A DNA stretch of 64,000 bases, taken from Streptomyces olivochromogenes (GTDB lineage: Bacteria > Actinomycetota > Actinomycetes > Streptomycetales > Streptomycetaceae). Each line of letters begins with the position of its first letter. Position 1 is the stretch's first letter. Location: NCBI RefSeq assembly GCF_001514115.1, contig NZ_KQ948451.1:1241608-1305607 (forward strand). The letters are read 5' to 3'. A program made the translations under genes and the position numbers. The notes beneath the pieces are model-generated. The model did not search any database. It saw only the letters and a list, made by a program, of their open reading frames with translations, and was not told the origin of the DNA. Below are positions 1 through 7,557 of the stretch, one piece after another.

Positions 1-7
1 AGACCGT

Positions 8-21
8 CTACAGGATTGTAG
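8..21. promoter_or_regulatory. Perfect dyad CTACA-N4-TGTAG, possible BlaI-type operator
   Basis: A perfect inverted repeat, CTACA-GGAT-TGTAG, lies about 58 bases upstream of the DedA gene start. The half-site matches the dyads in front of the glycosyltransferase gene at 6956 and near blaI at 7174, but the spacer is 4 rather than 3 bases. TACA/TGTA cores are typical of BlaI/MecI-family operators. That DedA belongs to a local BlaI regulon is an inference. Confidence 0.4.
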
Positions 22-78
22 TCACTCGGGTGCCGTCACGACTGCGCCCGCCCGTCCAGTATGAGAGGGCTCCCGGCG

Positions 79-786
79 ATGGCCGCACCTTTGTTCGCAG
101 CGTCACAGCTCGGATCACAGCTCGGGTCCGAGCTGGCGGTGAACATCCTCAGCGCCCAGTCCCTGCTCGCCGCCTTCGGTGTGCTGGGTGTCGGCGTGGT
201 GATGTTCGCGGAGACAGGGCTGCTGATCGGCTTCTTCCTGCCCGGTGACTCGCTGCTGTTCACGGCGGGTCTGCTGTGCACGGGGTCGGGCCACGGCGGC
301 CTGAAGCTCTCGCTGGGGCCGCTCCTCGTCTGCGCCGCCGTGGGCGCGCTGGCCGGCTCCCAGTGCGGATATCTCATCGGACGCAAGGCGGGCGGCGCGC
401 TGCTCGCCCGCAGCGGCTCGCCCCGGCTGCACGAGGGGGCCAAGCGCGCCGAGGAGCTGCTGGAGCGGTACGGCCACGCGAAGGCGATCGTGCTGGCCCG
501 CTTCGTCCCGGTCGTACGCACGGTGCTGAACCCGATGGCGGGCGCCCTCCAGGTCCCCGCCCGCACGTTCACCGTGTGGCAGGTCGTCGGCGGTCTCGTC
601 TGGAGCATCGGCCTCACCCTCGCGGGCTACGGACTGGGCTCGTCGATTCCGAACGTCGACCGCTATCTGCTCCCGATCATCGCCGTGATCGTCATCGTGT
701 CGCTGATCCCGCTGGCCGCCGAGTTCCGCCGCTCCCGCAAGGCCGCAGCCGCGACCGCGACCGCGGAGAAGGGCACCCAGGGATGA
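79..786 (+). CDS. DedA family membrane protein
   Basis: About 235 residues with several hydrophobic segments. It contains the DedA signature region: an acidic helix entry FAETGLLIGFFLPGDSLL near residue 45, then a basic loop and ARFVPVVRTVLNPMAGA near residue 150. DedA proteins are polytopic inner-membrane proteins of the SNARE-associated (VTT) superfamily, and members have been linked to recycling of undecaprenyl phosphate and other lipids. An in-frame ATG lies 18 bases upstream at 61, but AGAGGG precedes the ATG at 79, so I prefer 79. The stop overlaps the start of the PAP2 gene (ATGA), so the two are translationally coupled, which suggests a joint role in lipid-carrier handling. Confidence 0.9.
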   Translation: MAAPLFAASQLGSQLGSELAVNILSAQSLLAAFGVLGVGVVMFAETGLLIGFFLPGDSLLFTAGLLCTGSGHGGLKLSLGPLLVCAAVGALAGSQCGYLIGRKAGGALLARSGSPRLHEGAKRAEELLERYGHAKAIVLARFVPVVRTVLNPMAGALQVPARTFTVWQVVGGLVWSIGLTLAGYGLGSSIPNVDRYLLPIIAVIVIVSLIPLAAEFRRSRKAAAATATAEKGTQG

Positions 787-1391
787 TCCTCGCGTTCAAC
801 GGGTCGTCGATCGACGGCTCCACCTACACCTACGTGGTGAATCTCGCCCATGAGTCCCCGTCCTGGCTGGACAACCTGGTGTCCGCCTGGTCGACGTACG
901 GGCTGGCGCTGTTCGCCGTTCTCATGCTCGTGGGCTGGTGGCAGGCCCGTCGCAGCAGCGCCCGGGAGGCGATGGTGGCGCTCGCGGTGCCGGTGATCGT
1001 CGTCGTGGCGTTCGGGGTGAACTCCCTGTTCAAGATGGTCGTGCGCGAAGACCGTCCCTGCCAGAGCCTGCACGTGAAGACGCTGGAGGCGTGTCCTGCG
1101 CCGGGCGACTGGTCCTTCCCCAGCAATCACACGGTCATCGCCGCCGCGGCCGCCGTGGCCCTGCTCCACGTCTCCCGTCGCCTCGGCACCATAGCCCTGC
1201 TGGGCGCCTGCCTGATGGCCGCCTCCCGGGTCTGGGTCGGCGCGCACTATCCGCACGACGTGGTCGCCGGTGTCCTGGTCGGCACGCTGATCGCGATGCT
1301 GCTGACGACTCTCCTGCGCAGACTCTCCGACCCGCTGGCGGCCCGGCTGACGGACTCGCGGCTGCTGCGGCCGTTGCTGGTCTCGGCGTAG
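783..1391 (+). CDS. PAP2-superfamily membrane phosphatase
   Basis: 202 residues, with three phosphatase motifs in order: KMVVREDRP (K-x6-RP, near residue 80), FPSNHT (PSNH, near 113) and SRVWVGAHYPHD (SR-x5-H-x3-D, near 150). These are the catalytic signatures of type 2 phosphatidic acid / undecaprenyl-pyrophosphate phosphatases (BcrC/YwoA-like). Five or so membrane helices surround them, placing the active site at the outer face. It starts at ATG 783 inside the DedA stop codon region (ATGA overlap). Substrate is not decided by sequence; C55-PP is the usual one for bacterial members of this length. A two-component system follows on the same strand. Confidence 0.9.
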   Translation: MILAFNGSSIDGSTYTYVVNLAHESPSWLDNLVSAWSTYGLALFAVLMLVGWWQARRSSAREAMVALAVPVIVVVAFGVNSLFKMVVREDRPCQSLHVKTLEACPAPGDWSFPSNHTVIAAAAAVALLHVSRRLGTIALLGACLMAASRVWVGAHYPHDVVAGVLVGTLIAMLLTTLLRRLSDPLAARLTDSRLLRPLLVSA

Positions 1392-1424
1392 ACCCACGCC
1401 CACGGCTAGGAGTCGAGCCACGAA

Positions 1425-1448
1425 GCTACGGCTACGGCTACGGCTACG
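1425..1448. repeat. Perfect hexanucleotide repeat (GCTACG)x4
   Basis: Four uninterrupted copies of GCTACG lie between the PAP2 stop (1391) and the response-regulator start (1517). Perfect short repeats in a promoter-length gap can vary in copy number by slippage. Here they would change the spacing upstream of the two-component system. No function is shown. Confidence 0.8.
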
Positions 1449-1516
1449 GGGAACAGGCAAGCACCCTTCCGGAGCGGCCGATGGCTGCCGGAGCGGCTGA
1501 AGGCTGAAGGAGGGCC

Positions 1517-2179
1517 ATGCGGCACACGATCCTGGTCGTCGAGGACGACCACGCCCTGCGTGACGTCCTGCTGCGCGGGCTGCGCGACGAGGGCTTCGAC
1601 ACCGTGCCCGCCCCGGACGGGGCGACCGCGCTGCGGCTGGCCGGGGACGACATCGACGCGGCCGTGCTGGACGTCGGGCTGCCCGACGCGGACGGGCGGG
1701 ACGTGTGCCAGGCGATCAGAGCCAATGGCTTCCTCTCGCCCGTCATCTTCCTGACCGCCCATCACCACCTCACGGACCGGCTGGCGGGCTTCTCGGCCGG
1801 CGGCGACGACTATCTGCCCAAGCCGTTCCACCTGACGGAGCTGGCCGCCCGGCTGCGGGCGGCGCTCAAGCGCAGCGGACCGCTCCCGGCCACCACCGCC
1901 GGGGACCTGGTCCTGGACCCGGTCGGGCACAGCCTCACCGTCCGGAGCACCCGGGTCGACCTCACCCCGACGGAGTTCCGGCTGCTGGCGGTGCTGATGG
2001 CGGGGGCCGGGGACATCGTCCGCAGGCGGGAGCTGGTCAGGGCCGGCTGGCCGGAAGGCGCCCAGGTCAGCGACAACACGCTGGACCAGTATCTGACCCG
2101 GCTGCGCCGCAAGCTCCGGGACGGCGGCAGCGCGCTGACCATCACCACGGCGCGCGGCATCGGCCACCGGCTGTCATGA
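1517..2179 (+). CDS. OmpR/PhoB-type response regulator
   Basis: 220 residues. The N-terminal receiver domain shows the acidic pair in VVEDDHALRDV (residues 7-12), the phospho-acceptor Asp in AAVLDVGLPDADG near residue 54, and the conserved Lys in YLPKPFHLTEL near 101. The C-terminal winged-helix DNA-binding domain covers about 130-220 (LTPTEFRLLAVL and VSDNTLDQYLTRLRRKL). The start ATG follows AAGGAGGG. The stop overlaps the start of the sensor kinase gene (ATGA), so the pair is a cognate two-component system. Its signal is unknown. The position behind DedA and PAP2 genes suggests envelope or membrane-lipid control. Confidence 0.93.
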   Translation: MRHTILVVEDDHALRDVLLRGLRDEGFDTVPAPDGATALRLAGDDIDAAVLDVGLPDADGRDVCQAIRANGFLSPVIFLTAHHHLTDRLAGFSAGGDDYLPKPFHLTELAARLRAALKRSGPLPATTAGDLVLDPVGHSLTVRSTRVDLTPTEFRLLAVLMAGAGDIVRRRELVRAGWPEGAQVSDNTLDQYLTRLRRKLRDGGSALTITTARGIGHRLS

Positions 2180-3537
2180 GGGCGTTCGCCTCACGATGGT
2201 GGCCGCGCACCCTGCGAGGCAGGCTCTCCCTGGTCGCGCTCACCACGGCGACGATCCTGATGGTGATCCTCACGGTCGCCTTCAACACGGTCGTACGCCG
2301 TCACCTTCAGCACCAGGCGGACGACGAGCTGCGCACCCGGGCCGCCGCCGTCGCCGCGACCGTCGTCACCGACGGCTCCCGGGTGCGGGTCCTGGAGACT
2401 CCGGGCGAGGAGCTCCTCGACACGAACGTGTGGATCTACTCGGGCGGCCGGCTGCTCGAGAAGCCCCCGTCCGCCACCGCCACCAGCCCGTTGACCCGCG
2501 CCGCCGGCCGGATCGTGGCGCGCGGCGCCAGTCACTGCGTCACCGTGCACAGTCACGACGAGGTACGGCTGTGCTCGCGCCCGGTGCCCGGTGGCAAGGG
2601 CTCCGCCGTCGTCGTCACCGCACTCGACCTCTCCCCGTACCGCGGCTCGGCCGACACGATGCTCTTCGCGTCCCTCGCCCTCGACGCCGCGATGCTCGCC
2701 TGCACCTACGCACTGACGCGGCTGGCGGTGGGCCGCGCCCTGCGTCCCGTGCGTTCGATGACCGAGCACGCCACCCAGTGGAGCGCGATAGCCTCCCAGG
2801 AGCGCTTCGGCGCCGTGACCCGTCCCACCGAACTCGCCCAGCTCGGCGGTTCGCTGGACGCCCTCCTCGACCGCATCCGCGCGCTGCTGCGGCACGAGCA
2901 GCAGCTCACCCGGGAGCTGTCGCACGAGCTGCGCAACCCGCTCGCCCGGATCATCGCCGAGCTCGACTGGTGGGGAGCCCGCCCCCGCTCCGACGCCGAC
3001 ACCAGGACCACGCACGCGGCGATCGCCGACGCGGCCCAGTCCATGCGCACGATCTGCGACACCCTGCTCGACGAGGCCCGCGACAGCGCGGCCACCGCGC
3101 CCGGCACGGCCGACGTGCTGCCTGTGCTGCACCGCCTGGTGGACCGCCTCGGGCCCACGAAGGTGGGCGTCGAGGTCGTCGTCACCGCCTGCGACGCGCG
3201 GTTGTCGGCCGGGGTGCCGGACGCCCTTCTGGAGCGCATCGTCAGCCCGCTGCTCGACAACGCCCTACGGCACGCGCGCACCCGGGTCGAGATCCTGGCC
3301 CGCGCCCGGCCCGGCGGCGTACGCGTCGAGGTGGGGGACGACGGTCCCGGCGTACCGGCGTCGTTCGCGGCGCAGCTCTTCCAGCCCGGCCGGCGCGCCG
3401 ATCCCGAGGACGGACACGGCGGAGCGGGCCTCGGGCTGCCGCTGGCGCGACGCCTGGCCCGCTCCGCCGGCGGCGAGGTGGACCACGAACGGCGCACCTC
3501 CGGCGCGACGTTCGTGGTCACGCTTCCCGCGGGTTGA
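2176..3537 (+). CDS. Membrane sensor histidine kinase (partner of 1517-2179)
   Basis: About 453 residues. It has a transmembrane helix near residues 18-40 (LSLVALTTATILMVILTV), an extracytoplasmic domain, a second helix near 155-180, and a HAMP-like linker. The kinase core contains the H-box ELSHELRNPLARI near residue 255, N-box LLDNALRHAR, and G-boxes VGDDGPGVP and GHGGAGLGLPLARRLA. The start ATG at 2176 overlaps the response-regulator stop. A much longer open frame extends upstream through the regulator gene, but it has no support because the regulator occupies that DNA. It autophosphorylates on His and passes the phosphate to the coupled regulator. Confidence 0.93.
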   Translation: MRAFASRWWPRTLRGRLSLVALTTATILMVILTVAFNTVVRRHLQHQADDELRTRAAAVAATVVTDGSRVRVLETPGEELLDTNVWIYSGGRLLEKPPSATATSPLTRAAGRIVARGASHCVTVHSHDEVRLCSRPVPGGKGSAVVVTALDLSPYRGSADTMLFASLALDAAMLACTYALTRLAVGRALRPVRSMTEHATQWSAIASQERFGAVTRPTELAQLGGSLDALLDRIRALLRHEQQLTRELSHELRNPLARIIAELDWWGARPRSDADTRTTHAAIADAAQSMRTICDTLLDEARDSAATAPGTADVLPVLHRLVDRLGPTKVGVEVVVTACDARLSAGVPDALLERIVSPLLDNALRHARTRVEILARARPGGVRVEVGDDGPGVPASFAAQLFQPGRRADPEDGHGGAGLGLPLARRLARSAGGEVDHERRTSGATFVVTLPAG

Positions 3538-3575
3538 GCACGTCATCCCGCCTGAAGACCTGCTCGCGGCCCCTG

Positions 3576-3619
3576 CTGGAGGCTGAACTCCCGCTTACTG
3601 GAGGCTGAGTTCCCGCTCG
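3576..3619. repeat. 22-bp tandem duplication spanning the stop codon of the 3595-4422 gene
   Basis: Two adjacent copies of a 22-base unit beginning CTGGAGGCTGA, with four differences (unit starts 3576 and 3598). The TAA stop (reverse strand, 3595-3597) lies at the junction, so the duplicated unit carries the last codons of the gene. Similar stop-spanning duplications occur at 18410 and 45777. Confidence 0.8.
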
Positions 3620-4422
3620 GACTCGGTGACGTCCTTGCGAGTCATCGACAGGTACACCACCAGAGCGAGGATGACCGCGAGGAACAGCACGCTGGTGATC
3701 GTGGTGCCCAGGCCCAGGCCGCCGTCGCCGGTCGGCTGCGAGAGGTAGTCGCCCATGGAGGCGCCCAGCGGGCGGGTCAGGATGTACGCGATCCAGAAGC
3801 TCAGCACGGCGTTCAGGCCGAGCGCGAAGTGCGCGACCGCCACCGCGGCGATGGCAAGGCCGAACAGGATCGCGGACACCCAGTATCCAAGGGCCATCTT
3901 CTCCGCGACGAGGTCACCGGCCGCGGTGCCCAGCGCGAAGGTGAACAGCACGGCCAGCCAGTAGTAGGCCTCGCGGGACACCGTGTCGATGCTGTGGATG
4001 GACAGCGTTCCCTCGCGGCGGTACCAGATGGCGAAGACGACGGCGAGGGCGACGGCGAACACGGTCGTGCAGGTCGTCAGCGACACGCCCAGATTGTCGG
4101 TGAGGTTGTCGCTGATCAGCGTGCCGACGACGCTGATCAGGGCCACGGCGAACCAGTACACGCCGGGCCGGTAGGCCTTCGTGCGGAACTGGACGACGAG
4201 GACCCCGGCCAGCAGCGCGCTCATCAGCAGCGACACGCCGGTCAGGCCCATGCCCAGGTTCGAGTTCAGGAAGTCCGCCGCGGTCTCGCCGACCGTGGTG
4301 CACAGCACCTTGATGATCCAGAAGTACGCGGTGACCTCGGGAACCTTGTTCCAGCGGAGGCGGTGGCCGGGGGCCGCCCCACTGCGGACATAAGCCCCGG
4401 GCGTCTCAGAAGTCTCAGTCAT
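3595..4422 (-). CDS. COG4705-type polytopic membrane protein, copy 1
   Basis: 275 residues with about eight or more hydrophobic segments. It begins with a short soluble N-terminus and then NKVPEVTAYFWIIKVLCTTVGETAAD. The motif VGETAADFL, repeated in altered form later (LGTAAGDLVAE, LGASMGDYLSQP), is typical of the COG4705 membrane-anchored family found in actinomycetes and proteobacteria. Biochemical function is unknown. An open frame extends far upstream, but the ATG at 4422 begins a protein that aligns end to end with the paralogue at 8500-9351. It is convergent with the sensor kinase gene. Internal repetition of the G-E/D-T-A-G/A-D motif suggests pseudo-symmetric halves or quarters. Confidence 0.8.
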   Translation of the reverse strand: MTETSETPGAYVRSGAAPGHRLRWNKVPEVTAYFWIIKVLCTTVGETAADFLNSNLGMGLTGVSLLMSALLAGVLVVQFRTKAYRPGVYWFAVALISVVGTLISDNLTDNLGVSLTTCTTVFAVALAVVFAIWYRREGTLSIHSIDTVSREAYYWLAVLFTFALGTAAGDLVAEKMALGYWVSAILFGLAIAAVAVAHFALGLNAVLSFWIAYILTRPLGASMGDYLSQPTGDGGLGLGTTITSVLFLAVILALVVYLSMTRKDVTESERELSLQ

Positions 4423-4508
4423 GAGGCCGACCCTGCCAGCGGGACTCTGAACACATCCTGACCACCGGGTGGCGGGGGCGACGGGGGGACGAGCAGCGTG
4501 AACGTCGT

Positions 4509-5420
4509 TCAGAGGACCTTGCGGCGGGCCAGTACGGCCAATGCCAGCAGCCCGGGGATCAGGGGCAGCCACACCGTCAGCAGCCGGTAGCCGAGGACCA
4601 CCGACGCCGCCGCGCTGCCCGGCGCTCCGGCCAGCGTGAGGGCCACGGCGAGCGCCGCGTCCAGGGAACCGATCCCACCGGGCGTGGGCAGGAGTACGGC
4701 GGCGCTGCTCGCGGCGAGATAGGCCAGCGCCACCTGGGCCGGGGGCCGCGGCAGTTCGAGGGCCTGGGCCACCGCGACGACCACGGTGGCGTGCAGCGCG
4801 GCGAAGGCCAGCGAGCCGCCCCACAGCGCGGCCGCACGCGCCGGGACCTCGTGCACGGCGCGGACGTCCGCCAGCACGGCCCGCAGCGCGCGTCGCAACG
4901 GTCCGCGCAGCAGTACGGCGACGGTGACCGCCACCGTGAGCACGATCGCGACCGCCGTCGCCGACATGTGCGGCACGCGGAGCAGGCCGGGGCAGGCCAG
5001 CGCGAGTACGGCGATCAGGAGACCGCGTGAGACGGCCCCGGCGGTGGCCTTCACACCGAGCGCGGTCGCCGACCGGACGACCGGCAGACCGCACCGGGTC
5101 AGGAAGCGGAGGTTGACCGCGCCCGCGCCGAGGCCCGCGGGCAGCACGTGGTTGGCGGCGGAGGCCGCGAACTGGACGGCCACCAGCTGCCGGGCGGGCA
5201 ACGGCCGGGTCACCGCCCCTTGTTGGGCGAGAGCCGAACACACCCAGGTCGCCGCGGTGGCGACGGCAGCCACGAGGAGCCAGCCGCGGTCGGCGACGGC
5301 CAGCCGGCCGGCGCCGGTCTCGATCACGGGCCAGTGGCGCCGGCCGAGACAGACCGCGCCCACCACCACGGCGAGGGTCACCACGGCGTGCAGGGAGACC
5401 CGCCTACTGACGGTTGTCAC
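4509..5420 (-). CDS. Flippase-like membrane protein (LPG synthase TM / UPF0104 family)
   Basis: 303 residues, almost entirely membrane helices, with the family pattern AASAANHVLPAGLGAGAVNLRFL near residue 90 and LLPTPGGIGSLDAALAVAL near 255. This matches the lysylphosphatidylglycerol synthase transmembrane region (UPF0104/DUF2156-less) family, whose members are proposed lipid flippases or partners of lipid-modifying enzymes. The cytoplasmic aminoacyl-transferase domain of MprF is absent, so it is not a complete lysyl-PG synthase. It is followed on the same strand, after an 86-base gap, by the COG4705 gene, and preceded by the glycosyltransferase gene 39 bases away. That order suggests one envelope operon. 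Confidence 0.8.
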   Translation of the reverse strand: MTTVSRRVSLHAVVTLAVVVGAVCLGRRHWPVIETGAGRLAVADRGWLLVAAVATAATWVCSALAQQGAVTRPLPARQLVAVQFAASAANHVLPAGLGAGAVNLRFLTRCGLPVVRSATALGVKATAGAVSRGLLIAVLALACPGLLRVPHMSATAVAIVLTVAVTVAVLLRGPLRRALRAVLADVRAVHEVPARAAALWGGSLAFAALHATVVVAVAQALELPRPPAQVALAYLAASSAAVLLPTPGGIGSLDAALAVALTLAGAPGSAAASVVLGYRLLTVWLPLIPGLLALAVLARRKVL

Positions 5421-5459
5421 GGCTGTCGTCGGCGCCGGGCGGAAGGAAGGGCATGTCGC

Positions 5460-6956
5460 TCAGCCTGCCTGGGCGGCGGGGGCGACGTACAGCATCAGCC
5501 GGCCGACGCGGTGCGCTTCCCACGTGCGGGCGTACGTGGGTGGCTTTTGGCCCGGTGTGGTCAGTACGCCGACCGGGAGCCGCTGTCCGGCCCGCACGAT
5601 GGCGTCGACGGTGGTGTTGGCGTTGTGGCCGACGGTGTCGACGGAGGAGCACCCGGTGTAGAAGGCGATCGGGACGTCCTCGTAGCCGGTCAGCATGCAG
5701 GGCGGCTTCACCCCCAGCCGGTGCAGCTGCGTCGCGGTGTCGGCCCAGTCCTCGTGGGAGACGGTAGTGCCATGAACGGTGTGCTGCAGCACCGCGAACT
5801 GCACCGCGAGATGCCCGGCCAGGCCGAGCGCCACCAGGGTGGCGGCCACCGGTCGCCTTCCGCCGCCGGGCGCGGTCACCAGGTGGATCAGGGCGTCGGC
5901 GGCCGGGATGGCCAGCAGGATGTACACGGGCAGCAGGAAGCGCGGCGCCGCGTATCCGATCATGAAGAGGTACGGGAAGCCCACCAGCGCGGCGCAGGCC
6001 AGGGGCAGCAGGCTGTTCACCCCGCGCCGGGCCTTGACGGCGATCACCGCTCCGAGGACGGCCACGACGGGCAGCGCGAACCACCACAGCATCACCGGCG
6101 GGGCGGGCATCGCCCCGGTGCAGGGACGGCACAGGACGCGCCCGCCGAGGCTGCGCATCTGGTCGCCGAAGGCTATGTTCCAGCCCAGGCCGCCCTGGAT
6201 CTTGGACCCGTCGGAGAGCCGCTGGGCCAGGCCGCCGTAGCTGACATACGCCTCGACGACCCACTCGCCCGCGCCCGCGACCAGGCCCGCGACGAGCACC
6301 ACCAGCAGCCTCGGGCGCCGCCAGCGGCGTACGCACACGACGAGGAAGAACAGGGGCAGGGTCACGTAGACCGCGTCAGTGGGCCGCATCCACGCCATCA
6401 GCGCGGCGCTCAGGCCCACACCCCACAGCGCCGCCCGGTCCAAGCGGTCGGCCTGGGCGCGCTGGAAGCAGCCGACGCAGGCCAGGGCGCCGATCGCGAC
6501 CCAGTAGTTGGGCATGGCCTGCGGGCCGTAGAAGAGGGTCACCCAGAGCGTGGCGAACAGGGCGCCCGCCGCCGCCAGTACCCGCGTCGGGAACAGTCCG
6601 CGCCAGGCGCGCAGCGCCACGAACAGGCCGAGTCCGGAGAGCACCGCGAGATAGACGCGCAGCAGGGCGGTGGACGAGGACCAGGACGCGATCGGTGCCA
6701 CCAGCAGCGACACTCCGCGGGCGCGCGGGGCGCTGAAGAAGGCGGCGGGGGAGTGTGAGCCGACCTGGCTGACGTAGACGGTCTCGTCCCAGCCGAGCCC
6801 CATGCCCGGCCGTACGAGGATCAGTTGGGCCAGGGTGAAGGCGCCCGCGACCAGGGCCAGCCACTGCTGGCCGTGCGGCCGTCTGAAGACGCGTCCCGTC
6901 GGGGGCGGACTACGGCGATCAGCGCCGACAAACGGACGGTTCACAGTCTTGGCCAT
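5460..6956 (-). CDS. GT-C-like membrane glycosyltransferase
   Basis: 498 residues, with about ten or more membrane helices. Near residues 55-60 the first outer loop carries GWDETVYVSQVG, the acidic D-E pair expected for GT-C fold enzymes that use polyprenyl-phosphate sugars (ArnT/PMT-like). Further acidic and aromatic loop residues follow (WMRPTDAVY). Substrate cannot be told. Start ATG 6956 sits only 14 bases from a cluster of BlaI-like dyads (6970-7012), so its promoter is likely under their control. It is probably first in an operon reading into the flippase-like and COG4705 genes. Confidence 0.75.
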   Translation of the reverse strand: MAKTVNRPFVGADRRSPPPTGRVFRRPHGQQWLALVAGAFTLAQLILVRPGMGLGWDETVYVSQVGSHSPAAFFSAPRARGVSLLVAPIASWSSSTALLRVYLAVLSGLGLFVALRAWRGLFPTRVLAAAGALFATLWVTLFYGPQAMPNYWVAIGALACVGCFQRAQADRLDRAALWGVGLSAALMAWMRPTDAVYVTLPLFFLVVCVRRWRRPRLLVVLVAGLVAGAGEWVVEAYVSYGGLAQRLSDGSKIQGGLGWNIAFGDQMRSLGGRVLCRPCTGAMPAPPVMLWWFALPVVAVLGAVIAVKARRGVNSLLPLACAALVGFPYLFMIGYAAPRFLLPVYILLAIPAADALIHLVTAPGGGRRPVAATLVALGLAGHLAVQFAVLQHTVHGTTVSHEDWADTATQLHRLGVKPPCMLTGYEDVPIAFYTGCSSVDTVGHNANTTVDAIVRAGQRLPVGVLTTPGQKPPTYARTWEAHRVGRLMLYVAPAAQAG

Positions 6957-6969
6957 TATCCACCCTTCA

Positions 6970-7012
6970 CCCTACATTCTGTAGGGTCCTTCACCCTACA
7001 AGACGTAGAGTG
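6970..7012. promoter_or_regulatory. Two BlaI-type dyads in front of the glycosyltransferase gene
   Basis: Site 1, 6970-6986, is a perfect 17-base palindrome CCCTACA-TTC-TGTAGGG. Site 2, 6996-7008, is CTACA-AGA-CGTAG, flanked by TTCACC and AGTGAA that extend the dyad to about 23 bases. The direct repeat TTCACCCTACA occurs at 6966 and 6990, exactly 24 bases apart. The sites lie 14-56 bases upstream of the leftward glycosyltransferase start and about 160-200 bases upstream of blaI. TACA/TGTA cores are known for BlaI/MecI proteins. Control by the adjacent BlaI is an inference. Confidence 0.6.
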
Positions 7013-7150
7013 AAGGGGGAAGTTGAGCAAAACACAGTCAAATTACCGTGGAACAAGCGGGGACGCAGGGGATGTCGGGGATGCCGCCCGGGGCCCACCC
7101 TCATACCCCCCGCTGAGCGCATTCGTACGCCCTCACCACCCCCCGTACCC

Positions 7151-7163
7151 CTACGCGCTGTAA
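7151..7163. promoter_or_regulatory. Imperfect BlaI-like dyad at the blaI start
   Basis: CTACG-CGC-TGTAA is the CTACA-N3-TGTAG pattern with one change in each arm. It ends 10 bases before the ATG at 7174 and touches the AAGG ribosome-binding site. Such a position would suit autorepression. It is weaker than the two upstream sites and could be chance. Confidence 0.35.
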
Positions 7164-7173
7164 GGTGACGGAC

Positions 7174-7557
7174 ATGGCTCGCACAGGCCCCCATGGCCGA
7201 GCGGAACGACGCAGCGCCGGTGAGCTGGAGAGCGAAGTCCTCGCCGCCCTTTGGGCCACCGACGAGGCCCTCACCCCGGCCGACATCCAGGGTGAGATCG
7301 GCGGCAACCTCGCCTACAACACCGTTCACACCATCCTCAAACGCCTGTACGACAAGGGTCTGGTCCTGCGTGACGTCGACGGCCGGCGGGGCGCGTACCG
7401 GCCCGCCAAGAACGCCGCCGAACTGACCGCCCAAGCCATGCACGAGGCGCTCGACCGGGGACCCGACCCGATCGCGGCCCTCCAGCAGTTCGTCACCGGC
7501 CTGAGCCCCCAGGAGGAAGAGGCCCTGCGGGATCTCCTCAGGGGGAGCGGGACGTGA
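7174..7557 (+). CDS. blaI: BlaI/MecI/CopY-family transcriptional repressor
   Basis: About 127 residues. The winged-helix domain is recognisable: LESEVLAALWATDEALTPADIQGEIGGNLAYNTVHTILKRLYDKGLV (residues 15-65) followed by wing VDGRRGAYRPAK. A C-terminal dimerisation helix follows. This family binds TACA/TGTA dyads and, in the classic beta-lactam systems, is inactivated by proteolysis triggered by an M56 membrane peptidase. The next gene is such a peptidase and overlaps by four bases (GTGA). Start ATG 7174 has AAGG 8 bases upstream; a GTG at 7165 is possible. No beta-lactamase gene is nearby, so the target is probably envelope genes. Confidence 0.9.
   Translation: MARTGPHGRAERRSAGELESEVLAALWATDEALTPADIQGEIGGNLAYNTVHTILKRLYDKGLVLRDVDGRRGAYRPAKNAAELTAQAMHEALDRGPDPIAALQQFVTGLSPQEEEALRDLLRGSGT

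Noticed and set aside
4509..5420. Complete MprF lysyl-phosphatidylglycerol synthase
   Set aside because: The cytoplasmic aminoacyl-transferase domain is missing; only the flippase-like membrane part is encoded.
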